From the NCBI RefSeq assembly GCF_019207085.1, contig NZ_JAATOM010000018.1, forward strand, positions 1 to 64,000: a stretch of 64,000 bases of DNA. The letters run 5' to 3'. Shown one piece after another: positions 17,697 to 26,255 of the stretch. The notes beneath the pieces were generated by a model, which saw only the letters and a program-made list of their open reading frames with translations, had not been told where the DNA came from and did no database searches. The translations under genes and the position numbers were made by a program. Position 1 is the stretch's first letter; each line of letters begins with the position of its first letter. Origin of the DNA: Variovorax sp. dw_308 (GTDB lineage: Bacteria; Pseudomonadota; Gammaproteobacteria; Burkholderiales; Burkholderiaceae_C).

Positions 17697-18971
17697 ATGA
17701 TCGAAGCTCCCAGAGCGAAGGCCAAAGTAACTGCAGGGTTGAGAGGCGCCGGCTGGAACCCGGCCCGGATGGACCGGCCCTACAACGTCAGGCCGCACGG
17801 CTTGCGAACAGCCGACAACCAGCGCACGCTGGGCTTCCTCTACTCGCTGACCGGCAAGGAGAAGACAGTCGTGTGCCTGATGCACCCCCGGGAGTTCTCG
17901 GGTACCCCTTACCTGGTGCCAGACGTGCTCGATGCGGGATGCGCATGCTGGGTGCAGGCGCCGCGATCGATCGGCAACGACCTGCGCCTGGAACACGAGG
18001 TTGCACTGCTCGATGTCGCAGCGGGCGTCGCGCACCTGCGCACGCTTGGCTTCGAGGAAGTGGTGTTGCTCGGCAACTCTGGCGGCGCTGGCCTCTATGC
18101 CTTCTATACGCAGCAGGCATTGCGCGCCCCCGCCGAACGGCTCGCTGCCACGCCGGGAGGCCGTCCGGTCAAGCTGGCGGCAGCCGACATGCCACCCCCG
18201 GACAGGCTGATCTTCGTGTCGCCTCATCCGGGACAAGGCAAGCTGCTGATGAACTGCATCGATGCCTCGGTGACCGACGAGCGCGATCCGATGTCGGTCG
18301 ATGAAGCCCTGGATCCCTTCGACCCCATCAACGGCTATCGTGCTGCGCCGGCATCGTCTTCCTACGCTTCCGAATTCGCAACGCGCTACCGTGCGGCGCA
18401 GCGCGCTCGGGTCGAGCGCATCGACGCACACGCCAGGACCCTTCTGCGGGAACGTGCCGCGGCGCGAAAGGAGCTCAAGGCCTATGGGCCAGACGCAACC
18501 CTCCCGGGCGCATTGCGGCGCAAGGTCGCCCACACGCCGATCTTTCCGGTGTGGCGCACCGACGCGGACCTGCGCTGCTGGGATCTGAGCCTCGACCCCT
18601 CCGATCGCGACGTCGGGACGCTCTGGGGCCAGGACCCGTTCACATCGAACCTCGGGAGCGTCGGTTTTGCACGGCTGGTCACGCCCGAGTCGTGGCTTTC
18701 GACCTGGTCGGGCCTCAGCTCGAACGCAAGCTTCGAAAAGTGCGGCCAGGAACTCCGGCTGCCGACCTTGATGCTCGAGTACACGGGAGACCAGGCAGCC
18801 TTTCCCTCCGACATGGATGCCATCTTCGAATCCCTTGGAACGACAGAAAAGTCGCGCCAGAAGATTCGCGGCAATCACCACGGCATGCCGCTCGTGGAGG
18901 GCGAGGAGTCCGGGCAGGTTGCCGTCGGTCGTGCAGTCCAGTCGTGGCTGCGAGAAGAGGCAATGGCCTGA
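17697..18971 (+). CDS. alpha/beta-fold hydrolase, large form
   Basis: A 424-aa alpha/beta hydrolase. After about 55 residues comes the oxyanion strand VVCLMHPREFSG, then the nucleophile elbow VVLLGNSGGAGLYAF (Ser near 125). A 130-residue insertion forms a large lid before the C-terminal acid and the His region GNHHGMPLVEGEESG. Much longer than usual single-domain hydrolases (about 280 aa). As the first gene of the operon it may hydrolyse the ring-cleavage product to maleate plus a keto acid, or prepare the substrate by ester hydrolysis. I cannot decide between these. Confidence 0.8.
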   Translation: MIEAPRAKAKVTAGLRGAGWNPARMDRPYNVRPHGLRTADNQRTLGFLYSLTGKEKTVVCLMHPREFSGTPYLVPDVLDAGCACWVQAPRSIGNDLRLEHEVALLDVAAGVAHLRTLGFEEVVLLGNSGGAGLYAFYTQQALRAPAERLAATPGGRPVKLAAADMPPPDRLIFVSPHPGQGKLLMNCIDASVTDERDPMSVDEALDPFDPINGYRAAPASSSYASEFATRYRAAQRARVERIDAHARTLLRERAAARKELKAYGPDATLPGALRRKVAHTPIFPVWRTDADLRCWDLSLDPSDRDVGTLWGQDPFTSNLGSVGFARLVTPESWLSTWSGLSSNASFEKCGQELRLPTLMLEYTGDQAAFPSDMDAIFESLGTTEKSRQKIRGNHHGMPLVEGEESGQVAVGRAVQSWLREEAMA

Positions 18972-19007
18972 CAGGGCCGCCGCATCCCGATGAATTCAGG
19001 AGACTCC

Positions 19008-19979
19008 GTGAAAAGAAACCACCTCGCCGGATGGACCTGTGCGCTCGCGTTGACGCTGCAATGCGTCCCTGCGTTCTCGCAAGCCTTTCCCACCAAGCCC
19101 ATGAAGATGGTGCTTCCAACCGCGCCCGGTACCGCGCCGGACACCATCGCCCGCATCATCGGCAACAAGCTGGCGTTGGCAATGGGGCAGCCCGTGATCG
19201 TCGAGAACAAACCGGGTGCTGGGGGCATCCTCGCGATGAACCAGCTCAGGCAGTCGCCCGCCGACGGCTACACCTTCTCGCTCGTCCACGCGGCCGTTGC
19301 CACGGTGACGCCGCTGACCTACAAGGAAGGAAAGTACGACATCGAGCGCGACTACGAAACGGTGGCCGTGCTCGGCGTCACGCCCATGCTGTTCGTCGCA
19401 GGGCCCAAGTTCGCGGCCAGGACGCTGGCAGAGGCGATCAAGGCGGCTAAGGCAGCGCCCGACCAGGTGTCGATCGGCAACCCGCAGCGCACGTCCATCC
19501 CGCACCTCGCGAACGAGCTGCTGGCCATGAAGACCGGAACGCACTTCCAGCAGGTTCCCTTTGCCACGACCGGGCAAGGCGTGCAGGCCGTCGTCTCGGG
19601 CGACATCTCGATGTACACGGATGGGGTTGGCCCGTTGTTGCAACTGGTCAAGTCGGGCCGGTTGCACGCACTCGCAGTCGCTTCCGACAAGGTCTTGCCC
19701 GGGCTGGAAGGCATTCCACTCGCGCAGGACACGGTGCCGGGCCTCAACGTCTATGGCTGGTTCATGATCGCCGCTCCCAAGGGCACGCCGAAGCCCGTGG
19801 TCGAGCGACTGAACGCAGAGCTCAACGCCGCGCTGCAAATGCCTGACGTGACAGCGAAGTTCGCGGAATTCGGAACCTACGCAACGCCCGGCTCGGTGGC
19901 GGCTGCACAGGCCTTTGTCAAACGTGAAAAGGCGCTGTTTGGCGGCGTCGTCAAATCGATCGGAGCAATCCCGGAATGA
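19008..19979 (+). CDS. Bug/TctC-family periplasmic substrate-binding protein
   Basis: A 323-aa Bug protein. The GTG at 19008 is preferred because AGGAG lies 5 bp before it; an ATG at 18990 overlaps that site. The signal peptide runs MKRNHLAGWTCALALTLQC and is cut near AFSQAFP. Motifs KMVLPTAPGTAPDTIAR, VENKPGAGGILAMN and DGYTFSLVHAA follow. It overlaps the ligase start by ATGA, so uptake and activation are coupled. Confidence 0.9.
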   Translation: MKRNHLAGWTCALALTLQCVPAFSQAFPTKPMKMVLPTAPGTAPDTIARIIGNKLALAMGQPVIVENKPGAGGILAMNQLRQSPADGYTFSLVHAAVATVTPLTYKEGKYDIERDYETVAVLGVTPMLFVAGPKFAARTLAEAIKAAKAAPDQVSIGNPQRTSIPHLANELLAMKTGTHFQQVPFATTGQGVQAVVSGDISMYTDGVGPLLQLVKSGRLHALAVASDKVLPGLEGIPLAQDTVPGLNVYGWFMIAAPKGTPKPVVERLNAELNAALQMPDVTAKFAEFGTYATPGSVAAAQAFVKREKALFGGVVKSIGAIPE

Positions 19980-21709
19980 ACACTCTTGCAACGAACGTCT
20001 CCCGCCGCATCGGCGTCGCCTCGCCCATCGAAGGCGTCGTCTATCCCCCGATCGAGCGATTGCAACGCTATCTCGAGGCCGGCGCGCTGACACATGAATC
20101 GCTGGCCGACGGGCTCCGAGCGTCATTCGCCAATCATGCCGATCGCACGGCGCTCTGCGGGAGCGCAGGGGACCTCACGTATCGGCAGCTTGACGACATC
20201 ACGGACCGGTTTGCGGCGGCTCTTCTCGCCTTGGGCCTGCGCACACTGGATCGGGTCATCTTCCAGTTTGCCAATTCCAACGAGCTCGTGATCGGATTCG
20301 TCGCTTGCCTCAAGGCAGGCCTCATTCCGGTTGCGACGCTCGCTGCGCACCGTGAGCACGAGATCGGGTACCTGGCGGGCCTCAGCGGAGCACGCGCGCA
20401 TTTCGTCCAGGGCGACGACGGCAAGTTCGACGACGTGGCGTTTGCGCAGCAGATGCGGTCCCGGGTTCCGGGCTTGAAATGGATCATCCAGGCCCGAGGC
20501 GTGGCGCGTTCCGATGCGCATGGCATGCATTCGATGATCGATGCAATGCCGCTGGACGTGGCGCGCCGTGCGCTGGCAAATGTCGAACTCGACCCATTCC
20601 AGGTGGCGGTGTTCCAGCTGTCGGGTGGCACGACCGGTGTTCCCAAGATCATTCCGCGCTTCAACAACGAATACCTCTACAACATGCGCGCGGTCGCGCA
20701 GTTCAACGGCTACCGGGCCGACGACGTGCTGTTCATGCCATTGCCCATGATGCACAACCTCAACATGGGATGCTGCTTCGGTCCCTTCCTGCTGACCGGT
20801 GGTGCCGTCACGGTGGCGAGCGATCTGCAGCCTGCATCGCTCACGGCGATCTTCCAGCGTTACCTGCCAACCTGGGCAGTCCTGGGTGGGCCGATCCTCG
20901 AGAAGCTGCGTCCGGCCATCGAGTCCGGCCAGATGCCGGTGAAGCAGTTGCGCGGCGTCGTTTCGTCGACCGGTGCGCCGAGGCTACGCAGCATCCTCGG
21001 CGTGCCCGCCTACCACATCTTCGGAATGACCGAGGGTGTCATCATGATGACGCGGGATGACCAGCCGCAAGTCGTACGCGATTCCATGGTGGGCCGACCT
21101 GTTTCTCCGCACGACGAGGTCAAGCTCTTCCGGATCGGAACGGAGGAAGAGATCCTGGAAGAAGGCGTTGAAGGCGAATGTGCGTTCGCTGGGCCCTACA
21201 CCATCCATGGCTACTACCGCGCGCCGGAGCGGAACAAGGAGACCTTCACGCGAAGCGGCTTCTACCGTTCCGGAGACCTCATGTTGTTCCGGGACATCGA
21301 GGGCCAGCGCTACTACAAATTCTGCGGGCGCACCAAGGACGTGGTGGACCGCGGCGGCGAGAAGATCAACTGCGAAGAAGTCGAAGGTGTCGTTTCGCGC
21401 CACCCGGCAGTGGCCATGACGTCTGTCGTCGGCATGCCCGACCCTGTCTTCGGCGAGCGGGTGTGTGCCTTCATGGTCGTCCGGGAAGGCCATGAGGCCC
21501 CGAGCGTTGCAGACCTCGGCGCCTTCCTCAGCGAAGTTGGTGTCGCCAAGTTCAAGTGGCCAGAACGTATCGAGGTCCTGGACGAGTTTCCCCTCACGAA
21601 GACCGGCAAGTTGAGCAAACCGCTGCTCAGGCAGGTCATCGTCGACAAACTGGCAGCCGAACGGGGCGTTGCCGCGAACAACCATTCCGAAGCAAGGAGC
21701 TCAACATGA
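19976..21709 (+). CDS. aryl acid-AMP/CoA ligase (DhbE/EntE-like)
   Basis: A 577-aa adenylate-forming enzyme. The P-loop QLSGGTTGVPKIIPRFNNEY is of the 2,3-dihydroxybenzoate/salicylate-AMP ligase type rather than the acetate or fatty-acid type. Other motifs are HIFGMTEG, RSGDLMLFRD, GRTKDVVDRGGEKINCEEVE and the catalytic Lys in KTGKLSKPLLR. The length matches the family. It probably activates a benzoate-like acid for the CoA-dependent hydroxylase at 22562. No separate CoA-transferring partner (as SdgB in the salicylate pathway) is visible, so it may form the thioester itself. Confidence 0.85.
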   Translation: MNTLATNVSRRIGVASPIEGVVYPPIERLQRYLEAGALTHESLADGLRASFANHADRTALCGSAGDLTYRQLDDITDRFAAALLALGLRTLDRVIFQFANSNELVIGFVACLKAGLIPVATLAAHREHEIGYLAGLSGARAHFVQGDDGKFDDVAFAQQMRSRVPGLKWIIQARGVARSDAHGMHSMIDAMPLDVARRALANVELDPFQVAVFQLSGGTTGVPKIIPRFNNEYLYNMRAVAQFNGYRADDVLFMPLPMMHNLNMGCCFGPFLLTGGAVTVASDLQPASLTAIFQRYLPTWAVLGGPILEKLRPAIESGQMPVKQLRGVVSSTGAPRLRSILGVPAYHIFGMTEGVIMMTRDDQPQVVRDSMVGRPVSPHDEVKLFRIGTEEEILEEGVEGECAFAGPYTIHGYYRAPERNKETFTRSGFYRSGDLMLFRDIEGQRYYKFCGRTKDVVDRGGEKINCEEVEGVVSRHPAVAMTSVVGMPDPVFGERVCAFMVVREGHEAPSVADLGAFLSEVGVAKFKWPERIEVLDEFPLTKTGKLSKPLLRQVIVDKLAAERGVAANNHSEARSST

Positions 21710-22305
21710 TTCCCACCTCAGGACTTCCGCTCGTGGGCGTCCACCACACGGCGCGCCCGACCTGGAAGCTGGCAGAAACCGTTCACTTCTATCGCGACCT
21801 GCTTGGCTTGCCGCTGGTGCATGCCATCTCCGCACGGGGCTGGGGGCCGGAGGACCATGCCGACTTCCTCCACTTCTTCTTCGACAGCGGAACGGGCAGC
21901 ACGATCGCCTTCTTCTACTACATTGGAACCGAGGCGCCCGAGTTCGCCACCGCCCGCGACGACTATCGCTACCGCGCCACGCATACCGCCTGGCGCGTGG
22001 AGACGCGGGAGGATCTCCTGGCATGTCGCGCGAAGATCGAAGGGGCCGGACTCAAGGTCAACTATCAGATCCGGCACGAGGTGATCGAATCGATCTACTT
22101 CAACGATCCCAACGGTTATTCGCTCGAGATCACGTGGCAGGTTCGCCCCTTCACTGAACTTGATGTCGCGGACGCCAACCGGACGCTGGAAGCGGGCATC
22201 GCACTCGAGAACGCAAGCCGCGAAGGGACAACCGTTTTTTCGTCCATCGACGACGTGTGGCGCGGCAAGGGCGAGCGCCTGGCCGCAGACATGGAGGTGC
22301 AATGA
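21706..22305 (+). CDS. VOC-family extradiol dioxygenase-like protein
   Basis: A 199-aa VOC protein from the ATG at 21706, overlapping the ligase stop (ATGA). Candidate ligands are His in GVHHTARPTW, His in YRATHTAWRV and Glu in DPNGYSLEITW. It is the only visible ring-cleaving candidate in this operon, since no cupin gentisate dioxygenase is present. If the pathway passes through gentisate or a 2,5-dihydroxypyridine-like compound, this protein would have to do the opening; alternatively it handles a later isomerisation. Confidence 0.75.
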   Translation: MIPTSGLPLVGVHHTARPTWKLAETVHFYRDLLGLPLVHAISARGWGPEDHADFLHFFFDSGTGSTIAFFYYIGTEAPEFATARDDYRYRATHTAWRVETREDLLACRAKIEGAGLKVNYQIRHEVIESIYFNDPNGYSLEITWQVRPFTELDVADANRTLEAGIALENASREGTTVFSSIDDVWRGKGERLAADMEVQ

Positions 22306-22565
22306 TGCCCGCCATCTTTGTCCTCGACGTGCCGGAGTTCCTGCCGCTGGTCGAGCATGCGCGCACCGTCGACTCTCTCAGGGTGAGTGGTCCGAAGCTG
22401 GGCTACTTCCGCCTGGACGGAGCGACGCACATCCGGTTGAACCGCAAGGCATTGGGATTCAAGCCGGCGGTCTGGCACGGCGCCCTGACCGGGGGCCTGG
22501 TCGGTCACGTCGAGCACTTCGACAACGACGACCTGGTCATCTGCGAGGAAAGGCCGGCATCATGA
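22302..22565 (+). CDS. small conserved protein of unknown function
   Basis: An 87-aa protein (or 86 aa from the second ATG at 22305, better spaced from GGAGG at 22294-22298). No transmembrane segment or known motif; notable are LGYFRLDGATHIRLNRKALG and VWHGALTGGLVGHVEHFD. It overlaps the genes on both sides by 4 bp, so it is translated as part of the pathway and is unlikely to be chance. It might be an accessory subunit of the VOC protein or of the flavoprotein. I do not recognise the family. Confidence 0.7.
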   Translation: MMPAIFVLDVPEFLPLVEHARTVDSLRVSGPKLGYFRLDGATHIRLNRKALGFKPAVWHGALTGGLVGHVEHFDNDDLVICEERPAS

Positions 22566-23767
22566 AGATCGCAATCGTGGGAGCAGGTCCCTCGGGGCTG
22601 TACTTGGCAATTCTCGTGAAGCGGCGCTGTCCGGACTGGCAGGTCAGCGTAGTCGAGCAGAACGCTGCCGATTCGACTTTCGGCTTCGGCGTCGTCCTGG
22701 CAGAGACCGGCCTGAACCGACTGAAAGCTGCTGACGAGGCGACGTACAACGCCATGCTCGCGAAGATGACGTTCACGACGCACCAGATCATCACGACCAG
22801 GGAAACGCCGATCGCGGTGAAGCGCCCGAACGCCGGCGGAGGCGCCATTGCACGCATCGATCTGCTGCACGTGCTCCAGGAAGCCGCAACCGGCGCTGGC
22901 GTCGACATCCGCTTTGGCACGCGCATCCAGCACCCCGACGATCTGCGCCAGTTCGGGTTGGATGACGCCGATGTCGTTGTTGGAGCCGACGGCATCAACT
23001 CGGTCGTTCGTGCAGCGTACGAGCGGGAGTTGGGCACGACGCGCGAGTCGTTGACAAATCATTTCGCGTGGTTTGGTGTCGGCAAGGCGTTCGCAACCGC
23101 CGCCCTGGTGTTTCGGGAATACGAGGGCGGGGCGTTCATCGCGCACTACTATCCCTATGGCCCGTCGAACAGCACCTTCGTGGCCGAGTGCGATGACGCC
23201 ACCTGGCAGCGCCTTGGCATGGCGGAGATGTCGGCCGACCAGCGCCAGGCGCTGTTCGAGAAGGTGTTCGCGCCGGAGCTCGATGGTCATCCATTGATCT
23301 CCAACAACTCTGCATGGCGGCAGTTCCCCGTCATCCGCAATGCGCACTGGACGTCGGGTCGCATCGTGTTGATAGGCGATGCGGAGACGAGCGCGCACTT
23401 CTCGATTGGCTCGGGAACCCGCATCGCGATGGACGATGCCATTGCGCTGGCCGACGCGCTGGTGGCCGACGGCGACGACCCTGGCGTGGCGCCCGTGGAC
23501 CGTCTCGGCCGCTTCGCAAAGACACGCGGCCAGGAAAAGTCGAAGCTGATCGGCGCGTCCGAAAAGTCCTATCGCTGGTACGAGGACATCGCGAAATGGA
23601 TGCGCCAGTATTCACCGCACGAGTTCATCCACGCATTCATGACGCGGACCGGGCGTGTGAGCGACGAGCGCCTGGCGGAGGCCTATCCGGAACTGGTTCG
23701 ACAGATCGAAGCGGCACGCAGCAAGGGCGCCTCGTCCACCGATGCAGCCCATGGGCAGGTCGCATGA
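22562..23767 (+). CDS. FAD aryl-CoA hydroxylase (salicyloyl-CoA 5-hydroxylase-like)
   Basis: A 401-aa flavoprotein monooxygenase. FAD motif 1 is VGAGPSGLYLAILVKRR (residues 6-22), with the family-typical FGFGVVLAETGLNRL, the DG motif GADGINSVVRAAYE and the late motif GDAETSAHFSIGSGTRIAMD. This S-x-GSGTR type belongs to the salicyloyl-CoA 5-hydroxylase (SdgC) / 2-aminobenzoyl-CoA monooxygenase N-domain group, which work on CoA thioesters, not free acids. Length fits SdgC. The ligase upstream and thioesterase downstream (ATGA overlap) support a CoA-thioester substrate. Confidence 0.82.
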   Translation: MKIAIVGAGPSGLYLAILVKRRCPDWQVSVVEQNAADSTFGFGVVLAETGLNRLKAADEATYNAMLAKMTFTTHQIITTRETPIAVKRPNAGGGAIARIDLLHVLQEAATGAGVDIRFGTRIQHPDDLRQFGLDDADVVVGADGINSVVRAAYERELGTTRESLTNHFAWFGVGKAFATAALVFREYEGGAFIAHYYPYGPSNSTFVAECDDATWQRLGMAEMSADQRQALFEKVFAPELDGHPLISNNSAWRQFPVIRNAHWTSGRIVLIGDAETSAHFSIGSGTRIAMDDAIALADALVADGDDPGVAPVDRLGRFAKTRGQEKSKLIGASEKSYRWYEDIAKWMRQYSPHEFIHAFMTRTGRVSDERLAEAYPELVRQIEAARSKGASSTDAAHGQVA

Positions 23768-24210
23768 TCGACAGCTACGAGTCGGTTGTCTCACGCCGGC
23801 CCTTCGTCGTTCGTCGCCGTGTGCGCTGGTCGGACTGCGACCCCGCCGGCGTGGTCTACACCGGGAAGTTCACGGAGTACGTGCTGAATGCCGCGGCGCT
23901 CTTCGCTTCCGAACTGGCGCAAGGAGATCCCGCCGCATGGCGCCAGGCCCTTGGCGTCGACACACCCTGCAAAGGCATGGCGCTCGAGTTTCATCGGGTG
24001 CTCTGGCCCGAGGAAGAGTTCGAAATGCTGCTCGATGTACCCGAGGTGCGGGAGCACGGGTACGACCTTCGCATCGAGGCGGTCCAGGCCGGTACCCGGA
24101 TCTTCAGCGCACGCTTCTCTCCGATCTGCATCCGGCGCGACGCGCGAGTGCGCGCCCCCGTTCCCCCCGCGCTGCTCGATGCGCTCGCCCCGTTCCGTAC
24201 CCACACCTGA
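23764..24210 (+). CDS. hot-dog acyl-CoA thioesterase (4-hydroxybenzoyl-CoA type)
   Basis: A 148-aa single hot-dog protein. The motif RVRWSDCDPAGVVYTGKF holds the catalytic Asp of the 4-hydroxybenzoyl-CoA thioesterase family (DPAGVVY), followed by the long helix EYVLNAAALFASEL. Coupled by ATGA to the CoA hydroxylase, so it most likely releases the hydroxylated aromatic acid from CoA. No signal peptide; cytoplasmic. Confidence 0.88.
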   Translation: MIDSYESVVSRRPFVVRRRVRWSDCDPAGVVYTGKFTEYVLNAAALFASELAQGDPAAWRQALGVDTPCKGMALEFHRVLWPEEEFEMLLDVPEVREHGYDLRIEAVQAGTRIFSARFSPICIRRDARVRAPVPPALLDALAPFRTHT

Positions 24211-24231
24211 TTCCCGAAGGCATTCGTTGTC

Positions 24232-24975
24232 ATGACCACTCTCTTTCGTATTGGCCAGATCGTTCCCAGTTCAAACACCACGATGGAAACGGAGATTCCC
24301 GCCATGCTTCGCGCCCGCGAAGCGCTGCGGCCGGAACGTTTCTCCTTTCACTCGAGCCGGATGCGCATGCATCGCGTGACGGTGGAGGAACTGGCCGCCA
24401 TGAACCGCGAGGGGCTGCGCTGCGCCGCGGAACTGGCCGACGCGCGCGTCGATGTGATGAGCACGGCGTGCCTGGTGGCCATCATGGCGCAGGGGCTGGG
24501 CTATCACCGCCAGGTCGAATCGGATTTCAGGCGCGTGGCGAATGAAAACAAGTCGGACGCCAAGGTCATGACCTCTGCGGGCGCCTTGATCCATGGGTTG
24601 AAGGCGCTCGGCGCCAGGCGCATCTCGCTGCTTGCGCCGTACATGAAGCCGCTAACCGACAAGGTCGTCGAATACATCGAGAACGAAGGCATCGAAGTCC
24701 AGGATCGCGTCAGCTTCGAGATTCCGGACAACCTCGAAGTCGGGCGCCGGGATCCGATGCGCCTGCTCGATGACGTCAAGCGGCTCGATACGGCCAACGT
24801 CGATGTCGTGGTGCTTTCCGCCTGCGTGCAGATGCAATCGATCCCAGCCATCCAGAAGGCACAGGACATGCTCGGCATTCCGGTGACCTCGACCTCCGTC
24901 TGCACCGTTCGCAACATGCTGGACTTGCTCGGGCTGGATGCGGCCACGCCGGGTTTCGGCAAGTTGCTGGCATAG
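24232..24975 (+). CDS. maleate cis-trans isomerase
   Basis: A 247-aa member of the Asp/Glu racemase superfamily that converts maleate to fumarate. It starts MTTLFRIGQIVPSSNTTMET, characteristic of maleate isomerases, and has the two catalytic cysteines at 80 (VMSTACLVAIM) and 198 (VVVLSACVQMQ), spaced as in NicE-type enzymes. It places maleate as an end product of the ring cleavage in this operon, leading to fumarate and the TCA cycle. Confidence 0.9.
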   Translation: MTTLFRIGQIVPSSNTTMETEIPAMLRAREALRPERFSFHSSRMRMHRVTVEELAAMNREGLRCAAELADARVDVMSTACLVAIMAQGLGYHRQVESDFRRVANENKSDAKVMTSAGALIHGLKALGARRISLLAPYMKPLTDKVVEYIENEGIEVQDRVSFEIPDNLEVGRRDPMRLLDDVKRLDTANVDVVVLSACVQMQSIPAIQKAQDMLGIPVTSTSVCTVRNMLDLLGLDAATPGFGKLLA

Positions 24976-24989
24976 GCGCGGGAGCGATC

Positions 24990-25967
24990 ATGCAGGTCAT
25001 CGAAGTCGAACGCGCAGGCGGGCCGGAAGTCCTACGCCTTGCCGAGCGCGTGCAGCCCGTGCCCGAGCCTGACGAGGTTCTCATTCGCGTGCGCGCAGCC
25101 GGCATGAATCACGCCGATCTTGCGCAGCGGGCCGGCCTGTACCCCTTGCCGCCGGGCACGACCGACATCCTTGGCCTGGAAGTCGCCGGTGAAGTCGTGC
25201 AGGTGGGAAAGGATGTCGTGAGCCTGAAGGAGGGCGATGCCGTTTGCGCGTTGCTGGCGGGGGGCGGATACGCCGAGTACGTGGCGGCGCCCGCAGTTCA
25301 ATGCCTGCCAATGCCGAGCGGCATGACGTTCGCGCAGGCGGCCGTGCTGCCGGAAGCTTTCGCAACGGTATGGCTCAACGTCTTCGACAAGGCTTCACTC
25401 AAGCGCGGTGAACGACTGCTCGTGCACGGTGGATCGAGCGGGGTCGGTATCGCTGCGATCCAACTGGCGACGGCCTGGGGCGCGGAGGTCTATTGCACCG
25501 CTGGCACCGACGAGAAATGCCGTCGATGCGAGGAGGAGGGCGCCACGCGAGCCATCAACTACCGCTCGGAAGACTTCGAAGAAGTCCTCACGGGTGGCTC
25601 TGTCAGGAAGCACGTCGATGTGGTGTTCGACATGATCGGTGGTTCGTACTTTCCGAAGAACATCAAGGTCCTCGCGCGCGACGGCAGGATGGTCTATGTG
25701 TCCGCGCTGGCCGGACGCAAGGTCGAGCTTGACCTGGTCGATCTCATGCGCAAGAGACTGTCGCTGTTCGGTTCCGTGCTGCGCCCCCTGTCTCCCGCAG
25801 CGAAGGGATCGGTGCTCAGGGGGATGTCGGAAGTGGTCTGGCCCTTGCTCGAGGAGAAGAGGTTCGTGCCTGTCATTCACCAGCAGTTCCCCTTCGATCG
25901 GGTTGTCGATGCGCATGCGCTGATGCAGTCCCACGGGCACATCGGCAAGCTGGCTTTGACTTGGTAA
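24990..25967 (+). CDS. zinc-independent quinone oxidoreductase (QOR/PIG3-like)
   Basis: A 325-aa MDR-family NADPH:quinone reductase. AGMNHADLAQRAGLYPLPPG is the N-terminal signature of the PIG3/QOR group, which lacks the zinc ligands of alcohol dehydrogenases. The nucleotide-binding loop is VHGGSSGVGIAAIQLA. It may reduce a quinone or enone intermediate of the pathway, for instance oxidised hydroquinone. Last enzyme gene of the unit, 14 bp after the isomerase. Confidence 0.88.
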   Translation: MQVIEVERAGGPEVLRLAERVQPVPEPDEVLIRVRAAGMNHADLAQRAGLYPLPPGTTDILGLEVAGEVVQVGKDVVSLKEGDAVCALLAGGGYAEYVAAPAVQCLPMPSGMTFAQAAVLPEAFATVWLNVFDKASLKRGERLLVHGGSSGVGIAAIQLATAWGAEVYCTAGTDEKCRRCEEEGATRAINYRSEDFEEVLTGGSVRKHVDVVFDMIGGSYFPKNIKVLARDGRMVYVSALAGRKVELDLVDLMRKRLSLFGSVLRPLSPAAKGSVLRGMSEVVWPLLEEKRFVPVIHQQFPFDRVVDAHALMQSHGHIGKLALTW

Positions 25968-26024
25968 ATCCTCGCTGAGCGGATTGCCCTGAAGCACGCC
26001 CGCCTTCGTTCTCGCCTGTTCGAT

Positions 26025-26041
26025 GCCTCCAAACAGGAGGC
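26025..26041 (+). terminator. possible weak terminator hairpin
   Basis: GCCTCC-aaaca-GGAGGC forms a perfect 6-bp stem about 60 bp after the oxidoreductase stop. No U-tract follows, so intrinsic termination is doubtful. The rest of 25968-26130 holds no recognisable gene. Confidence 0.3.
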
Positions 26042-26130
26042 TCGCAACTCCCGAAAACCGCGCTTGAAACGCCCGCTGGCCGACATTGGCGTGCAGCGCG
26101 AGGGTAACCACCCGTACCGAAGTTGCAGCG

Positions 26131-26188
26131 ATTAATTGACGCACCATCAAATAAAATCTAAAGTCATATTAATGGTGCATCAATTAAT
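26131..26188. promoter_or_regulatory. inverted-repeat operator/promoter of the MFS gene
   Basis: ATTAATTGACGCACCAT (26131-26147) is repeated inverted as ATGGTGCATCAATTAAT (26172-26188), 16 of 17 positions matching, with a 24-bp AT-rich spacer. The left copy has the same TTGACGCACCAT core as the promoter at 17632. With -35 TTGACG (26136-26141) and TAAAGT (26159-26164) at 17 bp it can also be the promoter. It implies joint control of transporter and enzyme operons, probably by the TetR protein. Confidence 0.6.
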
Positions 26189-26255
26189 GCTGCTGCAGGC
26201 AGCGCACCGTGGGCCATGCGCCGTGAGCCATGCAACAAAACCAATGGAGACAAAG

